From Pseudomonas huaxiensis (lineage in GTDB: Bacteria > Pseudomonadota > Gammaproteobacteria > Pseudomonadales > Pseudomonadaceae), in the NCBI RefSeq assembly GCF_003231275.1, contig NZ_QKVL01000025.1:1-64000 (forward strand): 64,000 bases of DNA. The letters are read 5' to 3'. Position numbers and translations under genes: made by a program. The notes below the pieces were generated by a model. The model had not been told where the DNA came from. It did no database searches and saw nothing but the letters and a program-made list of their open reading frames with translations. Below, one piece after another: positions 26,496-35,305 of the stretch. The stretch's first letter is position 1, and each line of letters starts with the position of its first letter.

Positions 26496-27748
26496 ACAGA
26501 CACCTCAAATCGGCGTTTTTCAGCGCCTTGCTGGTCTGGGCCGTGGCATTCCCGGTACTGGGCCTGAAGCTCAGCATTGCCGGCATCAACCTCGAAGTGC
26601 ATGGCCAGGGTCCCTTCACCCTCGGCGTCATCGCCTTGTGCTCGGTGCTGATGTTCCTGCGCGTGCTGTTCGACAAGCAATGGAGCGCGGCGATGAAGTC
26701 CCGTCGCGACGGTCCGTTGATCCCCGCCAATGTCAGCAACTACCTGACCCTGCCGAAGACCCAGCGCTACATCATCCTCGGCCTGATCGTGGTCGCCCTG
26801 GTCTGGCCGTTCTTCGGCTCGCGCGGCGCGGTCGACATCGCCACCCTGATCCTGATCTACGTCATGCTCGGCCTCGGCCTGAACATCGTGGTCGGTCTGG
26901 CGGGCCTGCTCGATCTGGGTTACGTCGGCTTCTACGCCGTCGGCGCCTACAGCTACGCGATGCTGTCGCACTACTTCGGCCTGAGCTTCTGGGTCTGCCT
27001 GCCGATCGCCGGCCTGATGGCTGCCACCTTCGGCTTCCTGCTGGGCTTCCCGGTGTTGCGCCTGCGCGGTGACTACCTGGCCATCGTGACCCTCGGCTTC
27101 GGTGAGATCATCCGCCTGTTCCTGCGTAACCTCACCGAGTGGACCGGCGGCCCCAACGGCATCAGCAACATCGAGAAACCGACCTTCTTCGGCCTGACGT
27201 TCGAACGCAAGGCCGCCGAAGGCATGCAGACCTTCCACGAGTTCTTCGGGCTGGAATACAACTCGATCAACAAGGTGATCTTCCTCTACCTGGTTGCGCT
27301 GTTGCTGGCCCTGGTGGCGCTGTTCGTCATCAACCGCCTGCTGCGCATGCCGATCGGCCGCGCTTGGGAAGCGCTGCGTGAAGACGAAATCGCCTGCCGT
27401 GCGCTGGGCCTGAATCCGACCGTGATCAAGCTGTCGGCCTTCACCCTGGGTGCGTGCTTCGCCGGCTTCGCGGGTAGCTTCTTCGCCGCTCGCCAAGGGC
27501 TGGTGACACCGGAATCCTTCACCTTCATCGAATCGGCGATCATCCTCGCCATCGTCGTGCTCGGTGGCATGGGCTCGCAACTGGGCGTGATCCTCGCGGC
27601 CATTGTGATGATCCTGCTGCCTGAGCTGATGCGTGACTTCAGCGAGTACCGCATGCTGATGTTCGGCGCCCTGATGGTATTGATGATGATCTGGCGTCCG
27701 CAGGGCCTGCTGCCTATGCAACGTCCTCATATGGAGCTGCGTCGATGA
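26492..27748 (+). CDS. braE: Branched-chain amino acid ABC permease BraE
   Basis: LivM-type permease of 418 aa. Compared with braD it has an N-terminal extension of about 100 residues with extra hydrophobic segments, typical of LivM/BraE. The conserved GLGLNIVVGLAGLLDLGYVGFYAVGAY and the EAA-like loop GRAWEALREDEIACRALGLN are present. Overlaps braD and braF by four bases each. Confidence 0.96.
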   Translation: MNRHLKSAFFSALLVWAVAFPVLGLKLSIAGINLEVHGQGPFTLGVIALCSVLMFLRVLFDKQWSAAMKSRRDGPLIPANVSNYLTLPKTQRYIILGLIVVALVWPFFGSRGAVDIATLILIYVMLGLGLNIVVGLAGLLDLGYVGFYAVGAYSYAMLSHYFGLSFWVCLPIAGLMAATFGFLLGFPVLRLRGDYLAIVTLGFGEIIRLFLRNLTEWTGGPNGISNIEKPTFFGLTFERKAAEGMQTFHEFFGLEYNSINKVIFLYLVALLLALVALFVINRLLRMPIGRAWEALREDEIACRALGLNPTVIKLSAFTLGACFAGFAGSFFAARQGLVTPESFTFIESAIILAIVVLGGMGSQLGVILAAIVMILLPELMRDFSEYRMLMFGALMVLMMIWRPQGLLPMQRPHMELRR

Positions 27749-28512
27749 GCCGCGAAATTCTGAAAGTCAGCGGCCTGAGCATGCGCTTCGGCGGCTTGTT
27801 GGCGGTCAACGGCGTCGCCCTCACCGTCAAGGAAAAACAGGTGGTTGCCCTGATCGGCCCGAACGGCGCCGGCAAGACCACCGTGTTCAACTGCCTGACC
27901 GGCTTCTACAAGCCAAGCGGCGGCACCATCCTGCTCGATGGCCAGCCGATCCAGGGCCTGGCCGGCCACCAGATCGCCCGCAAGGGCGTGGTGCGGACCT
28001 TCCAGAACGTGCGGCTGTTCAAGGAAATGACCGCGCTGGAAAACCTGCTGATTGCCCAGCACCGCCACCTCAACACCAACTTCTTCGCGGGCCTGTTCAA
28101 GACCCCGGCGTTCCGCCGCAGCGAGAAGGAAGCAATGGAGCGGGCCCAGTACTGGCTGGAAAAGGTCAACCTGACCGAGTTCGCCAACCGCACCGCCGGC
28201 ACACTGGCCTATGGTCAGCAACGCCGCCTGGAAATCGCCCGCTGCATGATGACCCAACCGCGGATCATCATGCTCGACGAGCCTGCGGCCGGCCTGAACC
28301 CGAAGGAAACCGACGACCTCAAGGCACTGATCGGCTACCTGCGCGAGTCCCACAACGTCACCGTGCTGCTGATCGAGCACGACATGAAACTGGTCATGAG
28401 CATTTCCGACCATATCGTCGTGATCAACCAGGGCACTCCGCTGGCCGACGGCACGCCGGAGCAAATCCGTGACAACCCTGATGTGATCAAAGCCTACCTG
28501 GGGGAAGCGTAA
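27745..28512 (+). CDS. braF: Branched-chain amino acid ABC ATPase BraF
   Basis: LivG-type ATPase of 255 aa. Walker A GPNGAGKT, a Q-loop TFQNVRLF, signature AYGQQRRLEIAR (a LivG-type variant of LSGGQ), Walker B IIMLDEPAAGLNP and switch His in LLIEHDM. Couples ATP hydrolysis to import through BraDE together with BraG. Start overlaps braE; braG begins immediately after the stop. Confidence 0.96.
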   Translation: MSREILKVSGLSMRFGGLLAVNGVALTVKEKQVVALIGPNGAGKTTVFNCLTGFYKPSGGTILLDGQPIQGLAGHQIARKGVVRTFQNVRLFKEMTALENLLIAQHRHLNTNFFAGLFKTPAFRRSEKEAMERAQYWLEKVNLTEFANRTAGTLAYGQQRRLEIARCMMTQPRIIMLDEPAAGLNPKETDDLKALIGYLRESHNVTVLLIEHDMKLVMSISDHIVVINQGTPLADGTPEQIRDNPDVIKAYLGEA

Positions 28513-29214
28513 ATGCTGCAGTTCGAAAACGTTTCCACCTTCTACGGCAAGATCCAGGCGCTGCACGACGTCAACGTGGAAATCCGCCAGGGCGAGATCG
28601 TCACCCTGATCGGAGCCAACGGCGCCGGCAAGTCGACCCTGCTGATGACCCTTTGCGGTTCGCCGCAAGCCCATAGCGGCAGCATCCGCTACCTGGGTGA
28701 AGAACTGGTCGGCCAGAGTTCCTCGCACATCATGCGCAAGAGCATTGCCGTAGTGCCGGAAGGCCGTCGGGTGTTCTCGCGACTGACCGTCGAGGAAAAC
28801 CTGGCGATGGGTGGTTTCTTCACCGACAAGGGCGATTACCAGGCGCAGATGGACAAGGTCCTGCAACTGTTCCCGCGCCTCAAGGAACGCTTCAGCCAGC
28901 GTGGCGGCACCATGTCCGGCGGCGAGCAGCAGATGCTGGCCATCGGTCGTGCCCTGATGAGCAAGCCCAAGCTGCTGTTGCTCGACGAACCGTCGCTGGG
29001 TCTGGCGCCGATCATCATCCAGCAGATCTTCGACATCATCGAACAACTGCGCCGTGATGGCGTGACGGTGTTCCTGGTGGAGCAAAACGCCAACCAGGCG
29101 CTGAAGATCGCTGACCGCGCCTATGTGCTGGAAAACGGCCGGGTGGTGATGCAGGGCACGGGTGAAGCGCTGTTGACCGATCCGAAGGTGCGGGACGCCT
29201 ACCTCGGCGGTTGA
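28513..29214 (+). CDS. braG: Branched-chain amino acid ABC ATPase BraG
   Basis: LivF-type ATPase of 233 aa. Walker A GANGAGKST, signature MSGGEQQMLAIGRAL, Walker B LLLLDEPSLGLAP, switch FLVEQN. Last gene of the bra operon, starting on the base after the braF stop codon. A REPIN-like inverted repeat follows within 15 bp. Confidence 0.96.
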   Translation: MLQFENVSTFYGKIQALHDVNVEIRQGEIVTLIGANGAGKSTLLMTLCGSPQAHSGSIRYLGEELVGQSSSHIMRKSIAVVPEGRRVFSRLTVEENLAMGGFFTDKGDYQAQMDKVLQLFPRLKERFSQRGGTMSGGEQQMLAIGRALMSKPKLLLLDEPSLGLAPIIIQQIFDIIEQLRRDGVTVFLVEQNANQALKIADRAYVLENGRVVMQGTGEALLTDPKVRDAYLGG

Positions 29215-29226
29215 TCCTTCAGCGTT

Positions 29227-29301
29227 TTGGGGCTGCTTTGCAGTCCTTCGCGACGGTTCGGCGCCCCGCCGAGCTCGCGAAGGGCCGCAACGCGGCCCCA
29301 A
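29227..29301. repeat. REPIN-like inverted repeat pair
   Basis: Two imperfect ~26-bp arms in inverted orientation: 29227-29253 (TTGGGGCTGCTTTGCAG...) and 29275-29301 (…GCAACGCGGCCCCAA), joined by about 20 bp. Each arm is itself hairpin-forming. Placed directly after the bra operon, where it may stabilise or end the transcript. Same core as the solo copy at 16260-16282. Confidence 0.7.
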
Positions 29302-29390
29302 GCATTTTCTGAAGCAACTTCACTTGTGATCCCACGCCTCCCTGCGTACCGTTGAAAACTTTTCTGGTCGAGATCCCGGAGTTTTCCTCG

Positions 29391-30065
29391 ATGCGTATCG
29401 CTCATTCCCTGTTGGTCGCCGCCCTGCTGCCGCTGTTCGCCGGTTGCCAGTTGCTGGCCGACCAGCCGGAACCCGTCTCCACCGCCGGCATGACCCGCCT
29501 GCAAGGTGAACTCAGCGCCGCCAATGGCCAGTTGCTGTTCAAGCCCTGCACCGAAAGCCGCCGCTTCGTCATCAAGGACACCGGCAACACCAGCCTGTTG
29601 CAGGAGGCCGTAGCCCTCGCCAACACGCCCGGAGCACTGTTCGCCGACATCCGCGGTACCCTCGCCGGTAGCCAAAGCACCGGCGCCGACGGCCAGTTCA
29701 ACGTGCACCAGGTCTACCGTGTCGAACACGCCGCCAACGCCTGCAGCGACCCGAACTTCAAACGCCTGACCCTGCGCGCCTTCGGCCACGAGCCGGACTG
29801 GAACCTGAACATCAGCGGCAAGGGCATGGTCCTCGACCGTCCAGGCCAGCCGCCCTTGGCGCTGCCGTACCTGGAAGAGCAACTGCCGGAAGGCCGCATC
29901 AACCTGAGCACCGAGGCCAACGGCCAGAAGATCGACCTGTGGCTCGCCCCGCAACGTTGCGTCGACAGCGCCACCGGCGGCATCAGCCACCTCAGCGCGC
30001 AATTGCGCCTGGACGGCAAGACCCTGAACGGCTGCGCCTACTACGGAGGCTCGCGCAACGACTGA
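29391..30065 (+). CDS. Putative lipoprotein (COG3650-like)
   Basis: 224-aa envelope lipoprotein. Signal peptide with lipobox LFAGC (Cys ~18). The body has two related halves, one with ADIRGTLAGS and a C-terminal one beginning FGHEPDWNLNISGKGM, which resembles the uncharacterised COG3650 domain with its conserved GxEPxW segment. Four further Cys (CTES, CSDP, RCVD, GCAY) could form periplasmic disulfides. ATG 29391 gives the correct signal peptide. Monocistronic; role unknown. Confidence 0.75.
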   Translation: MRIAHSLLVAALLPLFAGCQLLADQPEPVSTAGMTRLQGELSAANGQLLFKPCTESRRFVIKDTGNTSLLQEAVALANTPGALFADIRGTLAGSQSTGADGQFNVHQVYRVEHAANACSDPNFKRLTLRAFGHEPDWNLNISGKGMVLDRPGQPPLALPYLEEQLPEGRINLSTEANGQKIDLWLAPQRCVDSATGGISHLSAQLRLDGKTLNGCAYYGGSRND

Positions 30066-30170
30066 CAGCCGGCGCGCATTCAACCTGAGTGCTCGCACGG
30101 CGAAACCTTTATACTCGGCGGTTTGTGTAAAGCCGCCGGCCCCTCCATGGCCGGGATACTGGACCCTGTC

Positions 30171-31787
30171 ATGCTACGAATTACCGAACTGAAGCTGCCG
30201 CTGGATCACCCCGACGAAGCCCTGCGCGACGCTATCGTGCAACGCCTGGGCATCAGCGACGACCAGTTGCTGGACTTCACCATCTTCAAGCGCAGCTACG
30301 ATGCGCGCAAAAAGAACACCGAACTGCTGTTCATCTACGCCATCGACCTGAATGTCCGTGATGAAGCGGCCGTACTGAGCAAGTTCGCCGACGATCACAA
30401 CATCGGCGTCGCCCCCGACGTGACCTACAAACCCGTGGGACCAGCACCCGAGGGTGGCCTTGCCGAACGTCCGATCGTGGTCGGTTTCGGCCCCTGCGGT
30501 ATTTTCGCCGGCCTGATCCTGGCCCAGGCCGGGCTGCGCCCGATCATCCTCGAGCGCGGCAAGGAAGTTCGTCAGCGCACCAAGGACACCTGGGGTTTGT
30601 GGCGTAAAAGCGAGCTCAACCCGGAGTCCAACGTCCAGTTTGGCGAGGGCGGCGCCGGTACATTCTCCGACGGCAAGCTGTACAGCCAGATCAAGGACCC
30701 GAACCACTACGGCCGCAAGGTCCTGCACGAGTTCGTCAAGGCCGGCGCGCCGGACGAGATTCTCTACGTCAACAAGCCGCACATCGGTACCTTCCGCCTG
30801 ACCGGCATGGTCGAGAACATCCGCGAGGAAATCGGTGCGCTGGGCGGCGAAGTGCGCTTCGAACACAAGGTCACCGACCTGGTGATGGACGACGGTCAAC
30901 TGACCGGCGTGGTCCTGCAGAACGGCGAAACGCTGCATTCGCGCCATGTGGTCCTGGCCCTCGGCCACAGCGCCCGCGACACCTTCCGCATGCTGCACAG
31001 CCGCGGCGTGTACATGGAAGCCAAGCCGTTCTCCATCGGTTTCCGCATCGAGCACCCGCAATCGCTGATTGACCAGGCTCGCCTGGGCAAATACGCCGGT
31101 CACCCGAAACTCGGCGCCGCTGATTACAAACTGGTGTACCACGCCAAGAACGGCCGCTCGGTCTACAGCTTCTGCATGTGCCCAGGCGGCACCGTGGTCG
31201 CCGCCACCAGCGAACCAGGCCGGGTGGTCACCAACGGCATGAGCCAGTACTCGCGCAACGAGCGTAACGCCAACTCGGGCATCGTCGTCGGCATCACCCC
31301 CGAGCAGGATTACCCGGGTGGCCCGCTGGCAGGCATCGAGTTGCAGGAACGCCTGGAATCCCTCGCCTACGTGCTGGGCGGCAGCAACTACCAGGCGCCG
31401 GCGCAACTGGTCGGCGATTTCGTCGCCGGTCGTCCGTCCAAGGCCTTGGGCAGCGTCGAACCTTCCTACAAGCCGGGCATCAACCTTGGCGACCTGGCTC
31501 CGAGCCTGCCGGACTTCGCCATCGAAGCCATCCGTGAAGCCCTGCCGGCCTTCGACCGTCAGATCAAAGGCTACAACCTGCCAGATGCAGTGCTGACCGG
31601 CATCGAGACGCGCACCTCGTCGCCGCTGCGAATTACCCGCGACGAGACGCTGCAGAGCCTGAACCTGAAAGGGCTGTTCCCGGCCGGTGAAGGCGCAGGT
31701 TACGCCGGCGGGATTCTCTCGGCCGGTGTCGACGGGATCCGCATCGCCGAAGCCGTGACCCGCAGCATGCTGGGCCTGACCAAGTAA
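30171..31787 (+). CDS. NAD(P)/FAD-dependent oxidoreductase (COG2509)
   Basis: 538-aa flavoprotein. N-terminal ~85 residues form a small domain, followed by a Rossmann FAD motif VVGFGPCGIFAGLILAQAG, a conserved FGEGGAGTFSDGKLY, and a C-terminal FAD motif LFPAGEGAGYAGGILSAGVDG. It matches the uncharacterised FAD-dependent dehydrogenase family (YP/HI0933-like relatives). The chemical reaction is unknown. ATG 30171 yields MLRITELKLPLDHP, the conserved start; earlier in-frame codons are not family-like. A TATACT-like -10 lies near 30110. Confidence 0.85.
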   Translation: MLRITELKLPLDHPDEALRDAIVQRLGISDDQLLDFTIFKRSYDARKKNTELLFIYAIDLNVRDEAAVLSKFADDHNIGVAPDVTYKPVGPAPEGGLAERPIVVGFGPCGIFAGLILAQAGLRPIILERGKEVRQRTKDTWGLWRKSELNPESNVQFGEGGAGTFSDGKLYSQIKDPNHYGRKVLHEFVKAGAPDEILYVNKPHIGTFRLTGMVENIREEIGALGGEVRFEHKVTDLVMDDGQLTGVVLQNGETLHSRHVVLALGHSARDTFRMLHSRGVYMEAKPFSIGFRIEHPQSLIDQARLGKYAGHPKLGAADYKLVYHAKNGRSVYSFCMCPGGTVVAATSEPGRVVTNGMSQYSRNERNANSGIVVGITPEQDYPGGPLAGIELQERLESLAYVLGGSNYQAPAQLVGDFVAGRPSKALGSVEPSYKPGINLGDLAPSLPDFAIEAIREALPAFDRQIKGYNLPDAVLTGIETRTSSPLRITRDETLQSLNLKGLFPAGEGAGYAGGILSAGVDGIRIAEAVTRSMLGLTK

Positions 31788-31794
31788 TCACGCC

Positions 31795-31830
31795 TGTCGC
31801 GACGGTTGCGGGTACCGAACCGTCGCGACA
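31795..31830. terminator. 13-bp inverted repeat between convergent genes
   Basis: TGTCGCGACGGTT (31795-31807) and AACCGTCGCGACA (31818-31830), perfect arms with a 10-nt loop, seven bp after the oxidoreductase stop and seven bp before the end of the convergent cysteine-synthase-like gene. No T-run, so either a bidirectional terminator or a dispersed repeat; the TCGCGACGGTT core also occurs at 29248-29258. Confidence 0.5.
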
Positions 31831-31836
31831 AGCGAG

Positions 31837-32931
31837 TCAAATCCCTTCGCGCAAGACCGTCTCGGGCAGCGCTTCGCCCCGCTCGACACATCCCGCCACC
31901 ACCTCGATCAACGCCTCCAGTTGATACCCCTGCGCCTTCAACCACTGCTCGTCGTAGTAGGTCGTCGCGTAGCGTTCGCCGCTGTCGCAGAGAATCGCCA
32001 CGATCGATCCCGCCTCGCCTGCCGACTTCATCTGCAATGCTGCCTGCAACGCCCCGATCAGGTTGGTCCCGCTGGAAGCACCGACCCGCCGCCCCAGACG
32101 GCGCGCCAGGTAATGCATGGCCGCCAGCGACAAAGCGTCCGGCACTTTGACCATCGCATCGATCACCGCCGGCAAGAACGAAGCCTCGACCCTCGGCCGG
32201 CCAATGCCTTCGATCCGCGACCCGCAGTCCAGTCGCAGGTCGCGGTCACCGGTGCGGTAGCAATCGAAAAACACCGACCGCTCGGCATCCGCACACAACA
32301 CTTGGGTGGCATGGCGCCGATAGCGCACATAGCGCCCCAGTGTCGCGGTGGTGCCACCCGTACCGGGGCTGGAAATCAGCCAGCTTGGCTCGGCATGCCG
32401 CTCGAAACGCAATTGACTGAAGATCGATTCAGCGATGTTGTTGTTCGCCCGCCAGTCGGTGGCGCGTTCGGCATAGGTGAATTGGTCCATGAAGTGCCCG
32501 CCGCTTTCCCGGGCCAGGCGTTCGGACTCGGCGTAGATCTGCGTCGGATCTTTCACCAAATGCGGCTGCCCACCGTAGAACTCGATCTGAGCGATCTTCT
32601 CCCGCGACGTGGTGGCCGGCATCACTGCAATGAAGGGCAGGCCCAGCAAGCGGGCGAAGTAGGCTTCGGAAATCGCCGTCGAACCGCTGGAAGCCTCGAT
32701 TACCGGGGCTCCGGGCCGCAACCAGCCGTTGCACAGCGCATACAGAAACAGCGATCGCGCCAGCCGATGCTTGAGGCTGCCGGTGGGATGGCTGGATTCG
32801 TCCTTGAAATACAGGTCGACCTCGGGAAAGCCAACCATCGGCAACGGAATCAAGTGCGTGTCGGCGCTGCGCTGGAAATCGGCCTCGATGATGCGGATGG
32901 CTTCGCGGGCCCAAGTGCGGTCATGGGTCAT
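31837..32931 (-). CDS. PLP-dependent cysteine synthase-family enzyme
   Basis: 364-aa fold-type II PLP enzyme. The PLP-binding Lys lies in SHPTGSLKHRLA, followed by the substrate loop EASSGSTAIS and a phosphate-binding glycine loop SSPGTGGTTATLG. It resembles the cysteine synthase/cysteine desulfhydrase (Cds1-like) group rather than CysK or CysM, so it may split or make cysteine. No sulfur-assimilation gene is adjacent. Convergent with the FAD oxidoreductase and divergent from nhaA. Confidence 0.82.
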   Translation of the reverse strand: MTHDRTWAREAIRIIEADFQRSADTHLIPLPMVGFPEVDLYFKDESSHPTGSLKHRLARSLFLYALCNGWLRPGAPVIEASSGSTAISEAYFARLLGLPFIAVMPATTSREKIAQIEFYGGQPHLVKDPTQIYAESERLARESGGHFMDQFTYAERATDWRANNNIAESIFSQLRFERHAEPSWLISSPGTGGTTATLGRYVRYRRHATQVLCADAERSVFFDCYRTGDRDLRLDCGSRIEGIGRPRVEASFLPAVIDAMVKVPDALSLAAMHYLARRLGRRVGASSGTNLIGALQAALQMKSAGEAGSIVAILCDSGERYATTYYDEQWLKAQGYQLEALIEVVAGCVERGEALPETVLREGI

Positions 32932-33196
32932 GGGGGGTTCTCAAGCGAAAGGACTACAGCACGCTAACACAGGATGTGTAGCGCTTTAAAAATCACAAGC
33001 GCGCCTCAAATTACAAATCCTGTCTAACCAACTACTGTCCAGATAAGCCAATTCCTACATTCCATTCGGAAAACATGGACGAAACTGAAACAGTCGAAAT
33101 TACTTATAACAAAAAAGAATATAGTTTTTATTTTAATGAATAACACAAAGGGTTAGGGTGGCCGGCCTTTTGCACATTTGATAGGAGGAAGCGACC
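32932..33196. other. AT-rich leader region of nhaA
   Basis: 265 bp between divergent genes. Bases ~33080-33155 are markedly AT-rich (runs of A and T), likely promoter DNA, followed by a GC-rich GGTGGCCGGCC segment (33159-33169) and the nhaA ribosome-binding site GGAGG at 33184-33188. The GC-rich element could be part of a structured leader, but I cannot assign a known riboswitch. Confidence 0.4.
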
Positions 33197-34378
33197 TTGC
33201 CTCTTCGTAGCACATTCAATCGTTTCTTTCAGTTGGAAGCCGCCAGTGGCCTGTTGTTGATCGCTGCCGCGGTCCTGGCCCTGATCATCAACAATTCCCC
33301 TCTTTCCTGGTTATACAGCGGGCTGTTGGAAGTCCCGGTGGCCGTCCAGATTGGCGCACTGAATATCGCCAAGCCGCTGCTGCTGTGGATCAACGACGGC
33401 CTGATGGCGCTGTTCTTCCTGCTGATCGGCCTGGAGGTCAAGCGCGAGGTATTGGAGGGACAACTGTCCAAACCTTCACAGGTGGTACTGCCCGCCGCTG
33501 CCGCAGTTGGCGGCATGGTGGTACCGGCGCTGATCTACTGGTTCCTCAACCGGGACAACCCCGCCGCTGTCGCGGGCTGGGCGATTCCTACCGCGACCGA
33601 CATCGCCTTCGCGCTTGGCGTGCTGGCCCTGCTGGGCAAGCGGGTACCGGCCTCGCTCAAGCTGTTCCTGATGACCCTGGCGATCATTGACGACCTCGGT
33701 GCCATCATCATCATCGCGCTGTTCTATTCCGGCTCGCTGTCCAGCCTTTCGCTGATGCTGGCCGCCGCCTGCCTGCTGGTGCTGATTGCGATGAACCGGC
33801 TAGGGGTGGTCAAGCTCGGTCCGTACATGGTGGTCGGCCTGATCCTCTGGGTCTGTGTGCTGAAAAGCGGTGTCCACGCGACCCTGGCCGGGGTCACCCT
33901 GGCGCTGTGCATTCCACTGCGCACCCGCAATGCCGAGACCTCGCCGCTGCGCAGCCTCGAACATGCCCTGCACCCTTGGGTCGCATACGGCATCCTGCCA
34001 TTGTTCGCCTTTGCCAATGCCGGTGTGTCGCTGACCGGCGTGACCCTGGAAAGCTTCACCCACACCGTGCCCATGGGCATCGCCCTCGGCCTGCTGGCAG
34101 GCAAGACCATCGGCGTGTTCGGCCTGACCTGGATCGCCATCAAGCTCGGCATGGCCGCCCTGCCCAGCGGCGCCAACTGGGGACAGGTCCTCGGCGTGGC
34201 GATTCTCTGTGGCATCGGCTTCACCATGAGCCTGTTTGTCGGTTCGCTGGCCTTCATGCCCGGTAGCAGCGAATACGCTGGCATGGACCGGATGGGTATC
34301 CTCACCGGTTCACTGTTTGCCGCGCTGATCGGCTACGGCATCACCGCCCTGTCCAGCCGCAAGGCCCAGGCAAACTGA
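33197..34378 (+). CDS. nhaA: Na+/H+ antiporter NhaA
   Basis: 393-aa inner-membrane antiporter exporting Na+ or Li+ in exchange for protons; about 12 TM helices. The catalytic pair Asp165-Asp166 (LAIIDDLGAI) and the TM4 segment PTATDIAFALG are intact. The start is a TTG at 33197: a strong GGAGG lies eight bases upstream and no ATG occurs until well inside the first conserved helices. A bidirectional terminator follows. Confidence 0.96.
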   Translation: MPLRSTFNRFFQLEAASGLLLIAAAVLALIINNSPLSWLYSGLLEVPVAVQIGALNIAKPLLLWINDGLMALFFLLIGLEVKREVLEGQLSKPSQVVLPAAAAVGGMVVPALIYWFLNRDNPAAVAGWAIPTATDIAFALGVLALLGKRVPASLKLFLMTLAIIDDLGAIIIIALFYSGSLSSLSLMLAAACLLVLIAMNRLGVVKLGPYMVVGLILWVCVLKSGVHATLAGVTLALCIPLRTRNAETSPLRSLEHALHPWVAYGILPLFAFANAGVSLTGVTLESFTHTVPMGIALGLLAGKTIGVFGLTWIAIKLGMAALPSGANWGQVLGVAILCGIGFTMSLFVGSLAFMPGSSEYAGMDRMGILTGSLFAALIGYGITALSSRKAQAN

Positions 34379-34402
34379 TTCACGGCCTTTTCAGGCAGCA
34401 AT

Positions 34403-34439
34403 AAAAAACCCCGAACGGCGCGAGCCGTGTCGGGGTTTT
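34403..34439. terminator. Bidirectional intrinsic terminator
   Basis: AAAAAACCCCGAACGGC-GCGA-GCCGTGTCGGGGTTTT: an 11-bp interrupted stem with A-run before and T-run after, serving nhaA on the plus strand and the SlyB-like gene on the minus strand. Confidence 0.9.
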
Positions 34440-34458
34440 GTCTTTCAGGCGTTGCCGA

Positions 34459-34923
34459 TCAGTGGGTGACGCGGCTGGTGCCATCGACGGTCACGATACG
34501 CACGCGCTCGCCGACCCGGAAAATCTCGTTTTCCTGAACCTGCTGTACATAGGCGCGCATGCTGCCATCATCCTCGCGAACGGTGACTTCCACACCTTGG
34601 GTACGGGTCAGCCCTTCCTCGGCGGCAGAACCGGCCAAGCCGCCGGCTACCGCACCGATCACCGCCGCGACGATGCTGCCGCGACCGCCACCGATGGCGC
34701 TACCCGCTACACCACCGACCACCGCACCGGCGCCACCACCAATCGGGGTTTTGGTGCCTTCAATTTTCACAGGGCGCAGGGATTCGATGGTACCCATGCG
34801 CACGGTCTGGACGCGGCGTGCCTCGTCCCGAGAGTAGGAGTCGCCGGACAGGTTGGAGGCACATCCTCCCAGCAGCAGCGACATCGTGGTGAACGATGCA
34901 ACCAGCAGAACAGACTTACGCAT
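34459..34923 (-). CDS. Glycine-zipper outer-membrane lipoprotein (SlyB-like)
   Basis: 154-aa lipoprotein with lipobox LLLGGC (Cys ~21), a SYSRDEARRVQTVRMGTIESLRPVKIEGT region typical of SlyB/PCP proteins, a glycine-zipper 2TM segment (~65-100; GGGAGAVVGGVAGSAIGGG) and a C-terminal beta domain. SlyB proteins help keep outer-membrane integrity and respond to PhoPQ in enterobacteria; regulation here is not visible. Monocistronic, start ATG with AGGAGAT nearby. Confidence 0.88.
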   Translation of the reverse strand: MRKSVLLVASFTTMSLLLGGCASNLSGDSYSRDEARRVQTVRMGTIESLRPVKIEGTKTPIGGGAGAVVGGVAGSAIGGGRGSIVAAVIGAVAGGLAGSAAEEGLTRTQGVEVTVREDDGSMRAYVQQVQENEIFRVGERVRIVTVDGTSRVTH

Positions 34924-35068
34924 AGGATCATCTCCTTAAGACAGGTGCTCATTAGACTCCGCACATTGACGACTGTCACGACACGCACCGGATAAAATTG
35001 CTTCCATTCAGCTTGGGTACAGGCAGCACACCTGGAACTGTCAGAAGGCTTGGTTAACAAGGATAGAC

Positions 35069-35305
35069 ATGGATTACTTCATCATCGCCGTCACCACCGT
35101 GGCCGGCCTGTATTTTCACGGTTGGCTGTACGTGCGGATCAGGCGCTGGACCGACCGGGACCTGGCCCTGTCGTTTGCGGGGAAGGATGAGCAGAAACGC
35201 GAATTCATGCTTCAGCGGCTGGACGCCGCGAAGGCGCAGAAGGTCAAGCGCAAGGAGTTGGCGGCCTGGCTGGAGCGCGAGGCCGCCGGATACAGCGCGG
35301 GTTAA
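35069..35305 (+). CDS. Conserved hypothetical membrane protein
   Basis: 78 aa with a single N-terminal TM helix (~3-22; YFIIAVTTVAGLYFHGWLYV) followed by a charged cytoplasmic helix rich in Arg, Lys and Glu (RRWTDRDLALSFAGKDEQKREFMLQ). Seen widely in Pseudomonas next to pdxH; function unknown. Its stop overlaps the pdxH stop by four bases on the opposite strand. Confidence 0.72.
   Translation: MDYFIIAVTTVAGLYFHGWLYVRIRRWTDRDLALSFAGKDEQKREFMLQRLDAAKAQKVKRKELAAWLEREAAGYSAG

Noticed and set aside
33150..33196. Known Na+/Li+ riboswitch upstream of nhaA
   Set aside because: I could not match the leader to a remembered consensus with confidence; kept only as a low-interest question.
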